From: Winogradskyella algicola
Lineage (GTDB): Bacteria; Bacteroidota; Bacteroidia; Flavobacteriales; Flavobacteriaceae
Direction of reading: 5' to 3'
Assembly (NCBI RefSeq): GCF_005869935.1
Contig: NZ_SZQF01000002.1
Coordinates: 248,001-312,000 of the forward strand
DNA length: 64,000 nucleotides
The notes under the pieces are model-generated. The model worked only from the letters and a program-made list of their open reading frames with translations, had not been told where the DNA came from and searched no databases. Below, piece after piece: positions 7,661-16,388 of the stretch (positions within the stretch are counted from its first letter, which is position 1; the number at the start of each line of letters is the position of its first letter). The position numbers were made by a program, and so were the translations under genes.

Positions 7661-8341
7661 TTATTTAAGCGTTATGCTTACATCTGTAAAATTTAAGTTC
7701 CAATTACCATTATCTTTTTTGTGGTCTATTGCTATTTTTATACCGTTGAAATCTTGATAGCTTTCAAATGTATTAGACAATGATGGTTCTGGTGAATTTC
7801 CTTGTCTATACGTCCATTCTCTAATCAAATAATCTTCATCAAAATAAATATCATAGGCATCACCAGGTGTGTAACCGCCTTCATCAGGATAGGTAATTGT
7901 AATCATCTCCAATTGTTCTTTGTTAATTGACGATTCTACTTTTTTTGGCTCAGAAATTGTAGCAGATGTATCCCAAACCAATTGAAATGGTACTAAAAGC
8001 CAAAATTTATCATTTATAAAGGCTTTATCTACATTGGCTGGCACACTGTCTAGATTTTTCCTAGAGTACCTTACTTCTTGTGTTCCTGCCTTCATATAAA
8101 CACTATCGTTCTTTGGAAACCAAACCCATGAACGACCGCTACCTTTTATAGTATCTCTGTCTACTTTGAAAGTGAATGCCACTTTTTCAACATTTACCCA
8201 ATTCTTATAACCGTGAGCATGAGCTATTCTTTCAGCGATACTTAATTCAGTTTCTTTTGTTTTGTTTGGAGTTTCTTTCTTTTCAGACTTACAAGAAAAA
8301 ACTATGAGTAAGCAGATGAAACTAAGATATAAAGGCTTCAT
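7661..8341 (-). CDS. Lipoprotein of unknown function (DUF6503-like)
   Basis: This 226-residue predicted lipoprotein has a short signal peptide ending in a lipobox (LIVFSC, Cys17) followed by a polar, lysine- and glutamate-rich linker. The mature part has regular beta-rich segments with many Trp and Tyr residues, such as GRSWVWFP and DIYFDEDYLIREW, resembling flavobacterial periplasmic proteins annotated as DUF6503. I recall that family only loosely, so the name is tentative. It is monocistronic with its own leader, and the type B repeat at 8377-8407 lies upstream. No function can be assigned from sequence. Confidence 0.75.
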   Translation of the reverse strand: MKPLYLSFICLLIVFSCKSEKKETPNKTKETELSIAERIAHAHGYKNWVNVEKVAFTFKVDRDTIKGSGRSWVWFPKNDSVYMKAGTQEVRYSRKNLDSVPANVDKAFINDKFWLLVPFQLVWDTSATISEPKKVESSINKEQLEMITITYPDEGGYTPGDAYDIYFDEDYLIREWTYRQGNSPEPSLSNTFESYQDFNGIKIAIDHKKDNGNWNLNFTDVSITLK

Positions 8342-8376
8342 ATTAAAAAGTTATTTAATTTAGATACAAATTTAAA

Positions 8377-8407
8377 GCCCATCCTAACCTTCTCAAAAGG
8401 AAGGAAC
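8377..8407 (-). repeat. Dispersed palindromic repeat, type B, copy 4
   Basis: It reads gcccatcctaacc followed by a cttct-caaa-aggaag hairpin, nearly identical to the copy at 1532-1561. It occupies most of the 81-bp gap between two divergent genes and ends 15 bp before the methyltransferase start. Confidence 0.75.
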
Positions 8408-8422
8408 AAAAAGTTATTAAAA

Positions 8423-9229
8423 ATGGAAGACACCAATAACTACTTTGAAACCAATAGAGACACGTGGAATAAGAAAGTAGCGATACATGCGCAAAGTGAA
8501 ATGTATAATATGAAAGCTTTTAAGTCTGGAAAATCTTCTTTAATGCTCTACGAACTAAAGGCATTAAGCGATATTAAAGGGAAATCACTTTTGCATTTGC
8601 AATGCCATTTTGGACAAGACACCTTAAGCTGGCAACGTATGGGAGCGCAGTGCGTTGGTGTGGATTTGAGCAACGAAGGCATTAAGCTTGCCCAAAAACT
8701 AAATGACGAATTAAACCTAAAAGCCGAATTTGTGTGCTGCAATGTTTTAGATACTTCAAAACACATTTATAAAACGTTTGATATTGTTTATACGAGTTAT
8801 GGAGTTATTGGGTGGTTGCCAGATTTAAAACCTTGGGCTAAAATGATTTCTGAACGACTTAAGATTGGTGGTACATTTTATATGGTAGAGTTTCATCCTA
8901 TTCTATGGATGTTTGATTATGTGGATGGTAAACCAAAAATGAAATACCATTACAGCCAAGATGAAGTTATTTATGAAGAATACGAAGGTACATATGCTAA
9001 CCAATCTTCTAAAATGGTAAGTAAGGAATATGGTTGGAATCATGGACTTTCACAAGTGGTTAATGCACTTATCGAAGCTGGCTTGCAGATTGAGTATCTT
9101 AACGAACATGATGAAAGCCCTTATGATGTTTTTCCTGATTTGATTAAAACTGAAACAGGATTATATAATATGAAAAAACAATTATTCCCTATGATTTTTG
9201 AGATTAAGGCGACTAAAAAGCCCCTTTAA
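8423..9229 (+). CDS. Class I SAM-dependent methyltransferase
   Basis: This 268-residue cytosolic methyltransferase has motif I as LLHLQCHFGQDTLSW (about residues 56-70), an acidic VGVDLS segment at the end of beta-2 and an FDIVYTSYGVIGWL motif IV region. This variant motif I with HxxCHFGQDT is common in Methyltransf_11/25-type proteins of Bacteroidota. The substrate is unknown. The last four codons and stop (KKPL) are encoded by a short dispersed repeat at 9219-9244, so the C-terminus may have been changed by insertion of that element. Confidence 0.82.
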   Translation: MEDTNNYFETNRDTWNKKVAIHAQSEMYNMKAFKSGKSSLMLYELKALSDIKGKSLLHLQCHFGQDTLSWQRMGAQCVGVDLSNEGIKLAQKLNDELNLKAEFVCCNVLDTSKHIYKTFDIVYTSYGVIGWLPDLKPWAKMISERLKIGGTFYMVEFHPILWMFDYVDGKPKMKYHYSQDEVIYEEYEGTYANQSSKMVSKEYGWNHGLSQVVNALIEAGLQIEYLNEHDESPYDVFPDLIKTETGLYNMKKQLFPMIFEIKATKKPL

Positions 9230-9244
9230 TTCCCCAAAGGGGAA
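9219..9244. repeat. Dispersed palindromic repeat, variant of type B
   Basis: It reads agccccttt-aat followed by a ttcccc-aaa-ggggaa hairpin. A weaker copy of the left part (agccccttttt-aattt) is at about 587-600. It overlaps the end of the methyltransferase gene and supplies its stop codon. Confidence 0.55.
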
Positions 9245-9306
9245 AATAAACTACTTATAAACACTTACAACTTACAAGATCTAAAAAAACCTTTCTGAAT
9301 AGCAAT

Positions 9307-9969
9307 TTAATGCTTCTCTTCATCCTTCAGTAACTCAGGAAACTTAGCTTTAAAACGATTTAATCGAGGAATAGAAACCGCTCTTACATAACTCTGGTTT
9401 GGATTTCGCTTTTCAAAATCCTGATGATAGTCTGACGCTTTATAAAATTTTAAGAATGGATATACTTCAGCAGCTATTGTCGCATCTAATTCTTTCGCAA
9501 GCGCTGCTTTCTTATTCTCTATAATTTCTTTTTGTTCATCATTTTGATAAAATATAATAGAACGGTATTGCGGCCCTTTATCTGGTCCTTGACCATTAAC
9601 TTGTGTTGGATTCTGAGAACCAAAATACACGTCTACTAAAGTAGAAAAACTCACAATCTCTGGATCGTAAATAACTTCAACAGCTTCAGCATGTCCTGTT
9701 GTACCGGAGTGACTTTTCTCGTACGTAATATCATCTGTATGTCCACCTGAAAAACCACTGTAGACTTCTTCAACTCCTTTTACACTTTCGTAAATTGCCT
9801 CTACACACCAAAAACACCCACTTGCAAAATAGGCTTTTGCCTTACCATCTTCCATAGGAACTTCTACAGGTTCTGCATTAATTATTTCTTGTTGTTTTGG
9901 ATTGTTTTGTGCTTGATTATGACAGTTAAAACATAAACTTATACTTAAAATGATGAGTAACTTTTTCAT
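9307..9969 (-). CDS. msrA: Peptide methionine sulfoxide reductase MsrA, lipoprotein form
   Basis: This enzyme reduces methionine-S-sulfoxide in proteins. The 220-residue protein has the catalytic motif GCFWC with the nucleophile at C52 and a second cysteine at C55, then the family blocks VYSGFSGG, TGHAEAVEV and QYRSIIFY. The C-terminal tail has no cysteine, so recycling must use C55 or another partner. The N-terminus is a signal peptide ending in a lipobox-like LCFNC (Cys16), which places it in the periplasm or anchored to a membrane rather than in the cytosol. It is monocistronic. Confidence 0.95.
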   Translation of the reverse strand: MKKLLIILSISLCFNCHNQAQNNPKQQEIINAEPVEVPMEDGKAKAYFASGCFWCVEAIYESVKGVEEVYSGFSGGHTDDITYEKSHSGTTGHAEAVEVIYDPEIVSFSTLVDVYFGSQNPTQVNGQGPDKGPQYRSIIFYQNDEQKEIIENKKAALAKELDATIAAEVYPFLKFYKASDYHQDFEKRNPNQSYVRAVSIPRLNRFKAKFPELLKDEEKH

Positions 9970-10139
9970 TTGCTAATATTTATTTGTTTTTTAAGGTAAG
10001 ATGGAATACCCAGATTATCATTTTTCGTTGATTTGCATATTCTTTTTCTGGGTATTTCATAAATTTCTTTTTTACTTTTCTATAGACGTATAAAAATACA
10101 ATTCCTTAAAAAGAAATCTTTTAAAGTTTTATTAAATAA

Positions 10140-10168
10140 AAAAGCCCTCACAAATTGTGAAGGCTTTT
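10140..10168 (-). terminator. Intrinsic terminator after the DUF164-like gene
   Basis: On the minus strand a stem gccttcacaa / ttgtgagggc with one mismatch is followed by a T-tract. It lies 20 bp past the stop codon at 10189. Confidence 0.75.
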
Positions 10169-10188
10169 GAGATATTATTTAATGGTAG

Positions 10189-10974
10189 TTACTTTGCTAG
10201 TTTAGCAAATAACTTATCCATTTTTTCTTTTTCTTCTTCTGCAAGAGCAGCATCTACTAAGATACGACCACTATGCTCATCAGTAATAACTTTTTTACGA
10301 GAAGCAATCTCTACTTGTACCTGTGGTGGAATAGTAAAGAAAGAACCACCAGAAGCTCCACGTTCAATTGGTACTACCGCTAAACCATTTTTTACATTAT
10401 TTCTAATTCTCAAATACGCTTTTACTAAACGTTGATCAATTTTCTTCTGAAAATCTTCTGATTTAGCGATTAAGGCCTCTTCTTCTTTTTCAGTTTCTTT
10501 TAAGATTTCATTTAATTCACCTTTTTTGTGCTTAAGGTGCTCTTTACGATCTTTTAAACGGTCTTTAGTTTCAGAAATAACTTCTTTTTTCTGCTCTATC
10601 TGAGCCTTAAATTCTTTGATGTGCTTTTCAGCCAATTGAATCTCTAATTCCTGAAATTCAATCTCTTTGGTCAATGAATTGTATTCTCTATTATTTCTAA
10701 CGTTATTTTGTTGCTCGCTATATTTTTTGATTAAAGCTTTAGCTTCTTCAATTAAATTTTTCTTTCCTTTAATCTCATCATCAATAACAGCAAGGCTATC
10801 ATTTAGTTTCTCTAGTCTGGTATTTAACCCTTCCACCTCATCTTCTAAATCTCTTACTTCTAAAGGAAGCTCACCTCTCACATTTCTTATTTCGTCTACT
10901 CTAGAGTCTATTAACTGTAAATCGTAAAGCGCTCTTAAACGCTCTTCTACAGTAACTTCAGCTTTTTTCGCCAT
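10189..10974 (-). CDS. Coiled-coil DUF164-family protein with cysteine-less zinc ribbon
   Basis: The first 190 of 261 residues form a long, highly charged antiparallel coiled coil. The C-terminal part aligns with the C4 zinc ribbon of the DUF164/zf-RING_7 family (relatives include Helicobacter FlgZ/HP0958 and chlamydial CT398). In ordinary members this domain has CxxC-x(n)-CxxC around IPPQ and GRIL. Here those landmarks are kept (GASGGSFFTIPPQ and DEHSGRIL) but all four cysteines are replaced, so zinc cannot be bound in the usual way. The biological role is not established. It is 2 bp downstream of the Nif3-like gene and surely co-transcribed with it, a pairing I believe is common in this phylum. 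Confidence 0.88.
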   Translation of the reverse strand: MAKKAEVTVEERLRALYDLQLIDSRVDEIRNVRGELPLEVRDLEDEVEGLNTRLEKLNDSLAVIDDEIKGKKNLIEEAKALIKKYSEQQNNVRNNREYNSLTKEIEFQELEIQLAEKHIKEFKAQIEQKKEVISETKDRLKDRKEHLKHKKGELNEILKETEKEEEALIAKSEDFQKKIDQRLVKAYLRIRNNVKNGLAVVPIERGASGGSFFTIPPQVQVEIASRKKVITDEHSGRILVDAALAEEEKEKMDKLFAKLAK

Positions 10975-10976
10975 AA

Positions 10977-12071
10977 TTATAAATACTTTACCGGATTTGT
11001 ATTTGTCTTTGATAAAATGACTGCAAAATTAGTAATTTTTTTCGAGAGATAGTCTACTAAAAACGATTTTGTGAACTGTTCGCTCTCATAATGACCAATA
11101 TCTGCTAACAAAATATTGTTTTCTGCACTAAAAAAGTCGTGATATTTAAGATCTGCTGTTACTAACAAGTCTGCACCAGATGCCCTAGCTGCACCTATGG
11201 CAAAGCTTCCAGAACCTCCTAAAACCGCTATCTTTTTTATTGATTTATTGAGGAGTTTTGAATGTCTCACGCATTTGGTATTCATTTTTTGCTTTACGTA
11301 ATTTAAACAGTCTAACTCATCCATCTCTTTTGCCAACTCACCAATCATTCCCATACCTATATACTGGTTGGTATTATCTAACGTGGTAACTTCGTAAGCT
11401 ACTTCTTCATAAGGATGTGTATTAAAAAGTGCTCTTAGAACTTTAGATTCTGTATGTTTTGCAAATACTACAGAAATTAAAGTTTCATTTTCGGTATGTA
11501 ATTTGCCTTTTTCACCTAATGTTGGATTTGATTCTTCATTTCCTCTGTAAGTTCCTTTGCCTTCAAGATTAAAACTGCAAGCATCGTAATTACCTATGTT
11601 GCCTGCGCCTGCACTAAATAATGCTGTTCTTAATGCTTCAGCATTTTCGTTAGGTACATAGGTTTGTAACTTTTTTAAGGTGCCAGATTGTGGTATTAAA
11701 ATCTTTTTATTCTGTAATTGTAACTGATCGCAGATTATAGAATTAACACCTTGAAATGCATTATCTAAAGCCGTATGTATTGAGAAAATTGCGATTTTAT
11801 GCTGTATTGCTTTTATAACTACACGCTCTACATAGGTTTTACCGGTCAGTTTTTTTAGGCCTTTAAAAATGATAGGATGAAAACTCACAATTAGATTACA
11901 GTTGTTTTCTATAGCTTCATCTACAACAGCTTCAAGCGTGTCTAAAGTTACCAAAACACCTGTGACTGTTTGATTTTTGTCACCCACCAAAAGGCCAACA
12001 TTATCAAAATCTTCGGCATAGTTTAAAGGAGCCAACTCGTGTAAATGATTTATTACGTCGTGTACTAGCAT
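10977..12071 (-). CDS. Nif3-like dinuclear metal-centre protein
   Basis: This 364-residue protein is of the NIF3/YbgI/YqfO family and has the long form with an inserted PII-like middle domain (about residues 130-235). Metal-ligand regions are visible: SFHPIIF near residue 65, where many homologues have HHP, and the C-terminal ADIGHYESEQF near residue 330. The family forms hexameric rings with two metal ions per subunit. It is labelled GTP cyclohydrolase 1 type 2 in some databases, but its physiological function is unclear. The gene is divergent from lpxK and is followed after 2 bp by the coiled-coil protein gene. Confidence 0.92.
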   Translation of the reverse strand: MLVHDVINHLHELAPLNYAEDFDNVGLLVGDKNQTVTGVLVTLDTLEAVVDEAIENNCNLIVSFHPIIFKGLKKLTGKTYVERVVIKAIQHKIAIFSIHTALDNAFQGVNSIICDQLQLQNKKILIPQSGTLKKLQTYVPNENAEALRTALFSAGAGNIGNYDACSFNLEGKGTYRGNEESNPTLGEKGKLHTENETLISVVFAKHTESKVLRALFNTHPYEEVAYEVTTLDNTNQYIGMGMIGELAKEMDELDCLNYVKQKMNTKCVRHSKLLNKSIKKIAVLGGSGSFAIGAARASGADLLVTADLKYHDFFSAENNILLADIGHYESEQFTKSFLVDYLSKKITNFAVILSKTNTNPVKYL

Positions 12072-12111
12072 AAGTGTATATTTGTTTCAAAAATAATATA
12101 ATTTAGTGCTT

Positions 12112-13110
12112 GTGAAATTTCTACGCATCATATTGTTTCCTGTTGTGCCAATTTACTACTTGGTGACCTGGCTAAGAAATTGGCTATACGATAAAGGTGT
12201 TAAGTCTTCAAAATCATATGACATTCCGATTATTTGTGTTGGAAATCTTAGTACTGGTGGCACAGGAAAAACACCTATGATAGAATACTTGATTCGTTTG
12301 CTAAAAGATGAAAAGTCTGTCGCTACACTAAGCAGAGGTTACAAACGCATAACCGAGGGTTATGAGTTGGCAGGCCAAGGTGCAACAGCTGATACCATTG
12401 GTGATGAACCTTTTCAATTCTTCAGAAAATTTAAGGATATAAAAGTTGCTGTTGATGGTAATCGCCAAAATGGTATTGCACAATTGCTAGAGTTAGAGGA
12501 TAAACCTGAAGTTATTTTACTAGACGATGCTTACCAACACAGAAAAGTAAAAGCTGGTTTTAATATTCTGCTAACCGCATATTATAACCTGTATAGCAAT
12601 GATATTGTTTTGCCTACTGGAAACTTACGAGAACCAAGATCTGGTGCTAAAAGAGCTGATATAATTGTAGTAACAAAATGTCCTGCGGATATTTCTGAAA
12701 GTGAAAAACATAAAATTTCTAATGGGTTAGGGATTAAACCATATCAACAATTAGTATTTAGCTCTATAAGTTACGCTGAAAAGGTTATTTCAACACATTC
12801 TAAGATGGCAGTACAATCTTTACCAGAATTTACGCTTGTAACTGGTATAGCTAATGCAACGCCTTTGGTTAAATTTTTGAAAACTAAGGGATTAAATTTT
12901 GATCATTTAGAGTTCCCTGACCACTATAGTTTTAGGATAAATGACATTGAAGAATTAGCAAAAAAGGAATTGATTATAACTACAGAAAAAGATTTTGTCC
13001 GATTAGTGGATAATGAAAGTTTAGAAGCTAAATTATTCTACCTTCCGATTGAAATAACTATTGATAAAAAAGATGTTTTTGATAATGCAATTATGTCTTT
13101 TGTAGGCTAA
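12112..13110 (+). CDS. lpxK: Tetraacyldisaccharide 4'-kinase (lipid A synthesis)
   Basis: LpxK phosphorylates the 4' position of the lipid A disaccharide precursor at the inner membrane. The protein, about 332 residues, starts with a hydrophobic anchor (FLRIILFPVVPIYYLV), followed by the P-loop region GNLSTGGTGKTP that is characteristic of LpxK, and the LLDDAYQHRK motif. No ATG is available; GTG codons at 12106 and 12112 both fit, and the second gives the start usual in this family. It is divergent from the Nif3-like gene and its 3' end overlaps the convergent kinase gene by 4 bp. Confidence 0.93.
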   Translation: MKFLRIILFPVVPIYYLVTWLRNWLYDKGVKSSKSYDIPIICVGNLSTGGTGKTPMIEYLIRLLKDEKSVATLSRGYKRITEGYELAGQGATADTIGDEPFQFFRKFKDIKVAVDGNRQNGIAQLLELEDKPEVILLDDAYQHRKVKAGFNILLTAYYNLYSNDIVLPTGNLREPRSGAKRADIIVVTKCPADISESEKHKISNGLGIKPYQQLVFSSISYAEKVISTHSKMAVQSLPEFTLVTGIANATPLVKFLKTKGLNFDHLEFPDHYSFRINDIEELAKKELIITTEKDFVRLVDNESLEAKLFYLPIEITIDKKDVFDNAIMSFVG

Positions 13111-15092
13111 AAGAAACTAGACACTACTTCTTTACCTGAAAGCACATCGTATAACTTACCTTCAAAATCTTCTTGCTTGAATGGCTTAGAGATGATATCA
13201 TTAAACCCGGCTTCACCAAACTCATGCATTTTATCTTCTAACGTTACAGCTGTTAATGCGAAGATGACTAAGTCTTTATTGAAAGTTCTAATAATCTTAG
13301 TAGCCTCTAAACCACTGATACCTGGCATATGAATATCCATTAAAACAACATTATAATCTGTTGATTTTACTTGTTCTACGGCAGCTTCACCATTATCTAC
13401 AACATCACAATAAAGTCCCATTTTATTGAGAATCTTTTTGGTAATCATTTGGTTGATTTTATTGTCCTCGACAATTAAAATCTTCACTTCGCTTAGATCC
13501 AAATCTTCCATCTTATTTGTTTGTTTAGTTTCTTCTACCGCTGGCGTATCAACTGTCTCAGCCTTCTCTAGGGGAATCTCAAAGAAGAATGTAGTACCTT
13601 TTCCAAGTTCACTCTTCAAATAAATTTTTCCTTTAAGAATTTTGATAAGTCCTTTTACAATCGATAAACCAAGACCTGTACCGCCATACTTGCGATTAAT
13701 CTGCACGGAGCCTTGGGAGAAGCTCTCAAACATTTGGTCTTGTTTTTCTTTTGTAATACCAATACCATTATCTTCAATTTCAAAACGTAAGGTGTACTTA
13801 TTGTCCTTTTGATCAATTTTGTACGCTCTTACCCAGATGTCTCCATCTTTTGTAAATTTAATGGCATTTCCGAGTAGGTTAATTAAGATTTGGGAAATCT
13901 TTAGCTGGTCACCATTATAACTTTCTGGCAAACCATCTTCATAATCGAAATGTAATTTAGTGCCATTATCCTTAGCTGAATTGTCTAAGGCAGACATTAC
14001 ATTTTCTATTTTATTTTTAAGGTTGAATATTTCAGGGTCTAGCTCAACTTTATTTGCTTCAATTTTATTTATTTGAAGAATATCATTAATAAACGTCAAC
14101 AAGTAATCTCCTGAAAATTTTAATGATTTTAAGTGTGGTATTTGATGTTCTTTTGGGTTTTCATCCAAAAGCATATTAGTCAGCCCTGTAACAGCATAAA
14201 GAGGTGTTCTTAACTCATGTGTTACGGTTGATAAAAAGTTAGCTTTTGTTTTTGAGGCTAACTCTGCTTTTTCTTTAGCAACGATAAGCTCATCATTTTT
14301 TTTGTGAAGCATATTGTTAGTCTTCAACCTTATATTGTTGTTTTTATATAAGGATAAAGTTAAAAGCGAAAGAATTGTAATTAAGGCAATACTTAATATC
14401 GTTGTTATTCTTGTAAAATTACTTTCCGCACTTACTTCGTCTATTTGTTGTTTGAGCTGCTCATTTTGGGCATCCTTATATTTATTGATAACTTGGCTTG
14501 AAACACCTAAAGCTAAGTTTTCGCGCTTAACATCTAATATAGAATCAGAAAGACGTATGTGCTGGGTTATGTTCTCCAATGAATTTTTATAGTCACCTCT
14601 TTTTTTATGTATATCACTTAAAGTTAAATAAGCCTCATTAACATTTTCTACTACATTATGGGCTTTTGCAATTGAGAGTCCTTCCTCTACCTGAGATAAA
14701 GCTAAATCAGTATTATCTAGTGCACTCGATACTTTACCAGACTGAATTAAGGCACTACTTAAAACTCTTCTTTGTTCATATTTCTTAGAAATAATAATTG
14801 TTTTATCGAGCTGTGTTTTAGCTTCTTCGTATCTCTGCAGTGCTATGTATGCCTTTGCTTCATTTAAGGTAACTTCTGAAATGTATTCTTCCAAATCTTC
14901 TTGTTCAAACAAATTTTTTGCGGAATTGTAATAATCTAATGCCAACTTATATTTTTCATCAGTACTGTATACAACACCTTGTATATTATAACTGACCGCA
15001 AGATTACCATAGTCATCATTTTCGCGTTGCAACTGAATTGCTTTTCCTAGTGCTATATTAGCTTTATCGGTTTCGCCTACTAGGTAACGCAC
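13107..15092 (-). CDS. Hybrid sensor histidine kinase with TPR repeats, separated from its signal peptide by a frameshift
   Basis: From the first in-frame GTG at 15092, 661 residues can be read: TPR-like repeats (about 1-190), a coiled linker, one membrane helix (229-249), a HisKA domain with the phosphoacceptor H292 in THELRTP, an HATPase domain (N box LLGNAIKFT near 406-414, DNGIGI at 441-446, GTGLGLS at 471-477) and a receiver domain with phosphorylated D586 in LMDIHMP. The TPR-carrying frame stays open upstream to about 15293 but has no ATG. A perfect signal peptide is encoded at 15341-15343 onward in another frame (see next feature). The family normally has signal peptide, TPRs, helix and kinase in one chain, so a one-base loss (or two-base gain) between about 15210 and 15290 has split the gene, or the sequence has an error there. 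The 3' end overlaps lpxK by 4 bp. Confidence 0.85.
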   Translation of the reverse strand: MRYLVGETDKANIALGKAIQLQRENDDYGNLAVSYNIQGVVYSTDEKYKLALDYYNSAKNLFEQEDLEEYISEVTLNEAKAYIALQRYEEAKTQLDKTIIISKKYEQRRVLSSALIQSGKVSSALDNTDLALSQVEEGLSIAKAHNVVENVNEAYLTLSDIHKKRGDYKNSLENITQHIRLSDSILDVKRENLALGVSSQVINKYKDAQNEQLKQQIDEVSAESNFTRITTILSIALITILSLLTLSLYKNNNIRLKTNNMLHKKNDELIVAKEKAELASKTKANFLSTVTHELRTPLYAVTGLTNMLLDENPKEHQIPHLKSLKFSGDYLLTFINDILQINKIEANKVELDPEIFNLKNKIENVMSALDNSAKDNGTKLHFDYEDGLPESYNGDQLKISQILINLLGNAIKFTKDGDIWVRAYKIDQKDNKYTLRFEIEDNGIGITKEKQDQMFESFSQGSVQINRKYGGTGLGLSIVKGLIKILKGKIYLKSELGKGTTFFFEIPLEKAETVDTPAVEETKQTNKMEDLDLSEVKILIVEDNKINQMITKKILNKMGLYCDVVDNGEAAVEQVKSTDYNVVLMDIHMPGISGLEATKIIRTFNKDLVIFALTAVTLEDKMHEFGEAGFNDIISKPFKQEDFEGKLYDVLSGKEVVSSFF

Positions 15093-15208
15093 TTTAGCTA
15101 TTTTGGTAAGTGTTGTTCCTTGACTTATTTTATCATCAATAGTTTTCGCTATATCTAAAGCTTTATCAAGGTTATTTAGAGCATTGTAATAATCACCTCT
15201 ATCGCTTT

Positions 15209-15343
15209 CTAATTTTGCTTGATAATTCGTTCTTGTAAGCGTATAGATAACATGTCTGGATCTTCCACAACACTTTGTTGCGCGAAAACCAGACTACAAA
15301 AACATGCTAAAAAAACAAATATGTGATATTTGATTCGGGACAT
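15209..15343 (-). pseudogene. Out-of-frame N-terminal part of the hybrid histidine kinase
   Basis: The ATG at 15343 opens a 44-residue frame. Its first 22 residues are a clean Sec signal peptide ending in SLVFA-QQ, followed by SVVEDPDMLSI and then nonsense to a stop at 15209-15211. The next coding phase downstream (TNYQAKLESDRGDYYNALNNL, TPR-like) is in the frame of the kinase. Joining the two needs a single base insertion. This shows that the gene once began, or really begins, at 15343 and that the reading frame is broken in this sequence. Confidence 0.8.
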
Positions 15344-15371
15344 TTCAGCTCTATTTATAAAACAAATATAA

Positions 15372-16388
15372 TTATTTATTCGACAAAAGTGCTTTTTTAT
15401 CCGATAAATTGCAAATTAAATCTAAAATTCTTGAACTATATCCTGTTTCATTGTCGTACCAGCCCACTATTTTCACCATGTTTCCGATAACGGAAGTCAT
15501 CTGAGCGTCGAATATACAAGAGTGTCTATTACCTACAATATCTATTGAAACTATTGGGTCTTCTGTATACTCTAAAATATTTTTTAAAGACCCTTTCGAA
15601 GCGTTCTTAAATATAGAATTTACTTCTTCTATAGTAGTATCAGTTTCTACATTAATAGTTATGTCAGTTAGTGAGCCGTTTGCTACAGGAACTCTTATAC
15701 CACAGCCTCCGATAACATCGCATAAATCAGGAAATATTTTTGTCAGAGCCTTTGCAGCTCCTGTTGTTGTTGGTACAATAGATTGGCCTGCAGCTCTGGC
15801 CCGTCTTAAGTCTTTATGTGGCTGGTCGTGCAGACTTTGGTCTGTAGTGTATGAATGAACCGTTGTAATATAAGCCTGTTTTATACCAAAATGTTGTTTT
15901 ATTAAAGCTATCATTGGTGCTGCGTTGTTGGTGGTGCAAGAAGCATTTGATATAATAGACTCTGAGCCTACGATAGCGTCTTCGTTGACACCAAGAACTA
16001 TAGTTTTGATGTCATCATCCGTAGGCGGAACAGACAAGATCACTTTTTTTGAACCATTAGTAATATGGTGTTGTAATTCTGCTTTGGATTTAAATTTTCC
16101 GGTTGATTCAATAACTATATCGGGTTGAGTTGATTTCCAGTTGATTGTTTTAGGATGCTTTTCGTTGAATAAAGGGATTGCATCACCGTCTATAATAATA
16201 CTATTAGCACTGTAGGTAACATGTTTATGAAGCACACCATGTATGCTGTCGTATTTAAGAAGGTGACCCAATGTTTTGGCATCTGATATATCGTTAATAG
16301 CAACGATTTTTATTTTTGGATGGTCTAATGCTAATCTAAATACACGTCGGCCAATTCTACCGAATCCATTTATGGCAACCTTTATCAT
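15372..16388 (-). CDS. gap: Glyceraldehyde-3-phosphate dehydrogenase, type I
   Basis: This cytosolic glycolytic enzyme oxidises and phosphorylates glyceraldehyde-3-phosphate to 1,3-bisphosphoglycerate. The 338-residue protein has the NAD-binding GFGRIGR (residues 8-14), D33 after the second strand suggesting NAD preference, the catalytic C151 in SNASCTTNNAAP and H178 in TTVHSYT. The usual second cysteine after CTTN is an Asn here. The ATG overlaps the stop of lipA by one base (TAATG), so the two are co-transcribed, which is an uncommon pairing. Many flavobacteria have more than one GAPDH, and I cannot tell which role this copy has. Confidence 0.94.
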   Translation of the reverse strand: MIKVAINGFGRIGRRVFRLALDHPKIKIVAINDISDAKTLGHLLKYDSIHGVLHKHVTYSANSIIIDGDAIPLFNEKHPKTINWKSTQPDIVIESTGKFKSKAELQHHITNGSKKVILSVPPTDDDIKTIVLGVNEDAIVGSESIISNASCTTNNAAPMIALIKQHFGIKQAYITTVHSYTTDQSLHDQPHKDLRRARAAGQSIVPTTTGAAKALTKIFPDLCDVIGGCGIRVPVANGSLTDITINVETDTTIEEVNSIFKNASKGSLKNILEYTEDPIVSIDIVGNRHSCIFDAQMTSVIGNMVKIVGWYDNETGYSSRILDLICNLSDKKALLSNK

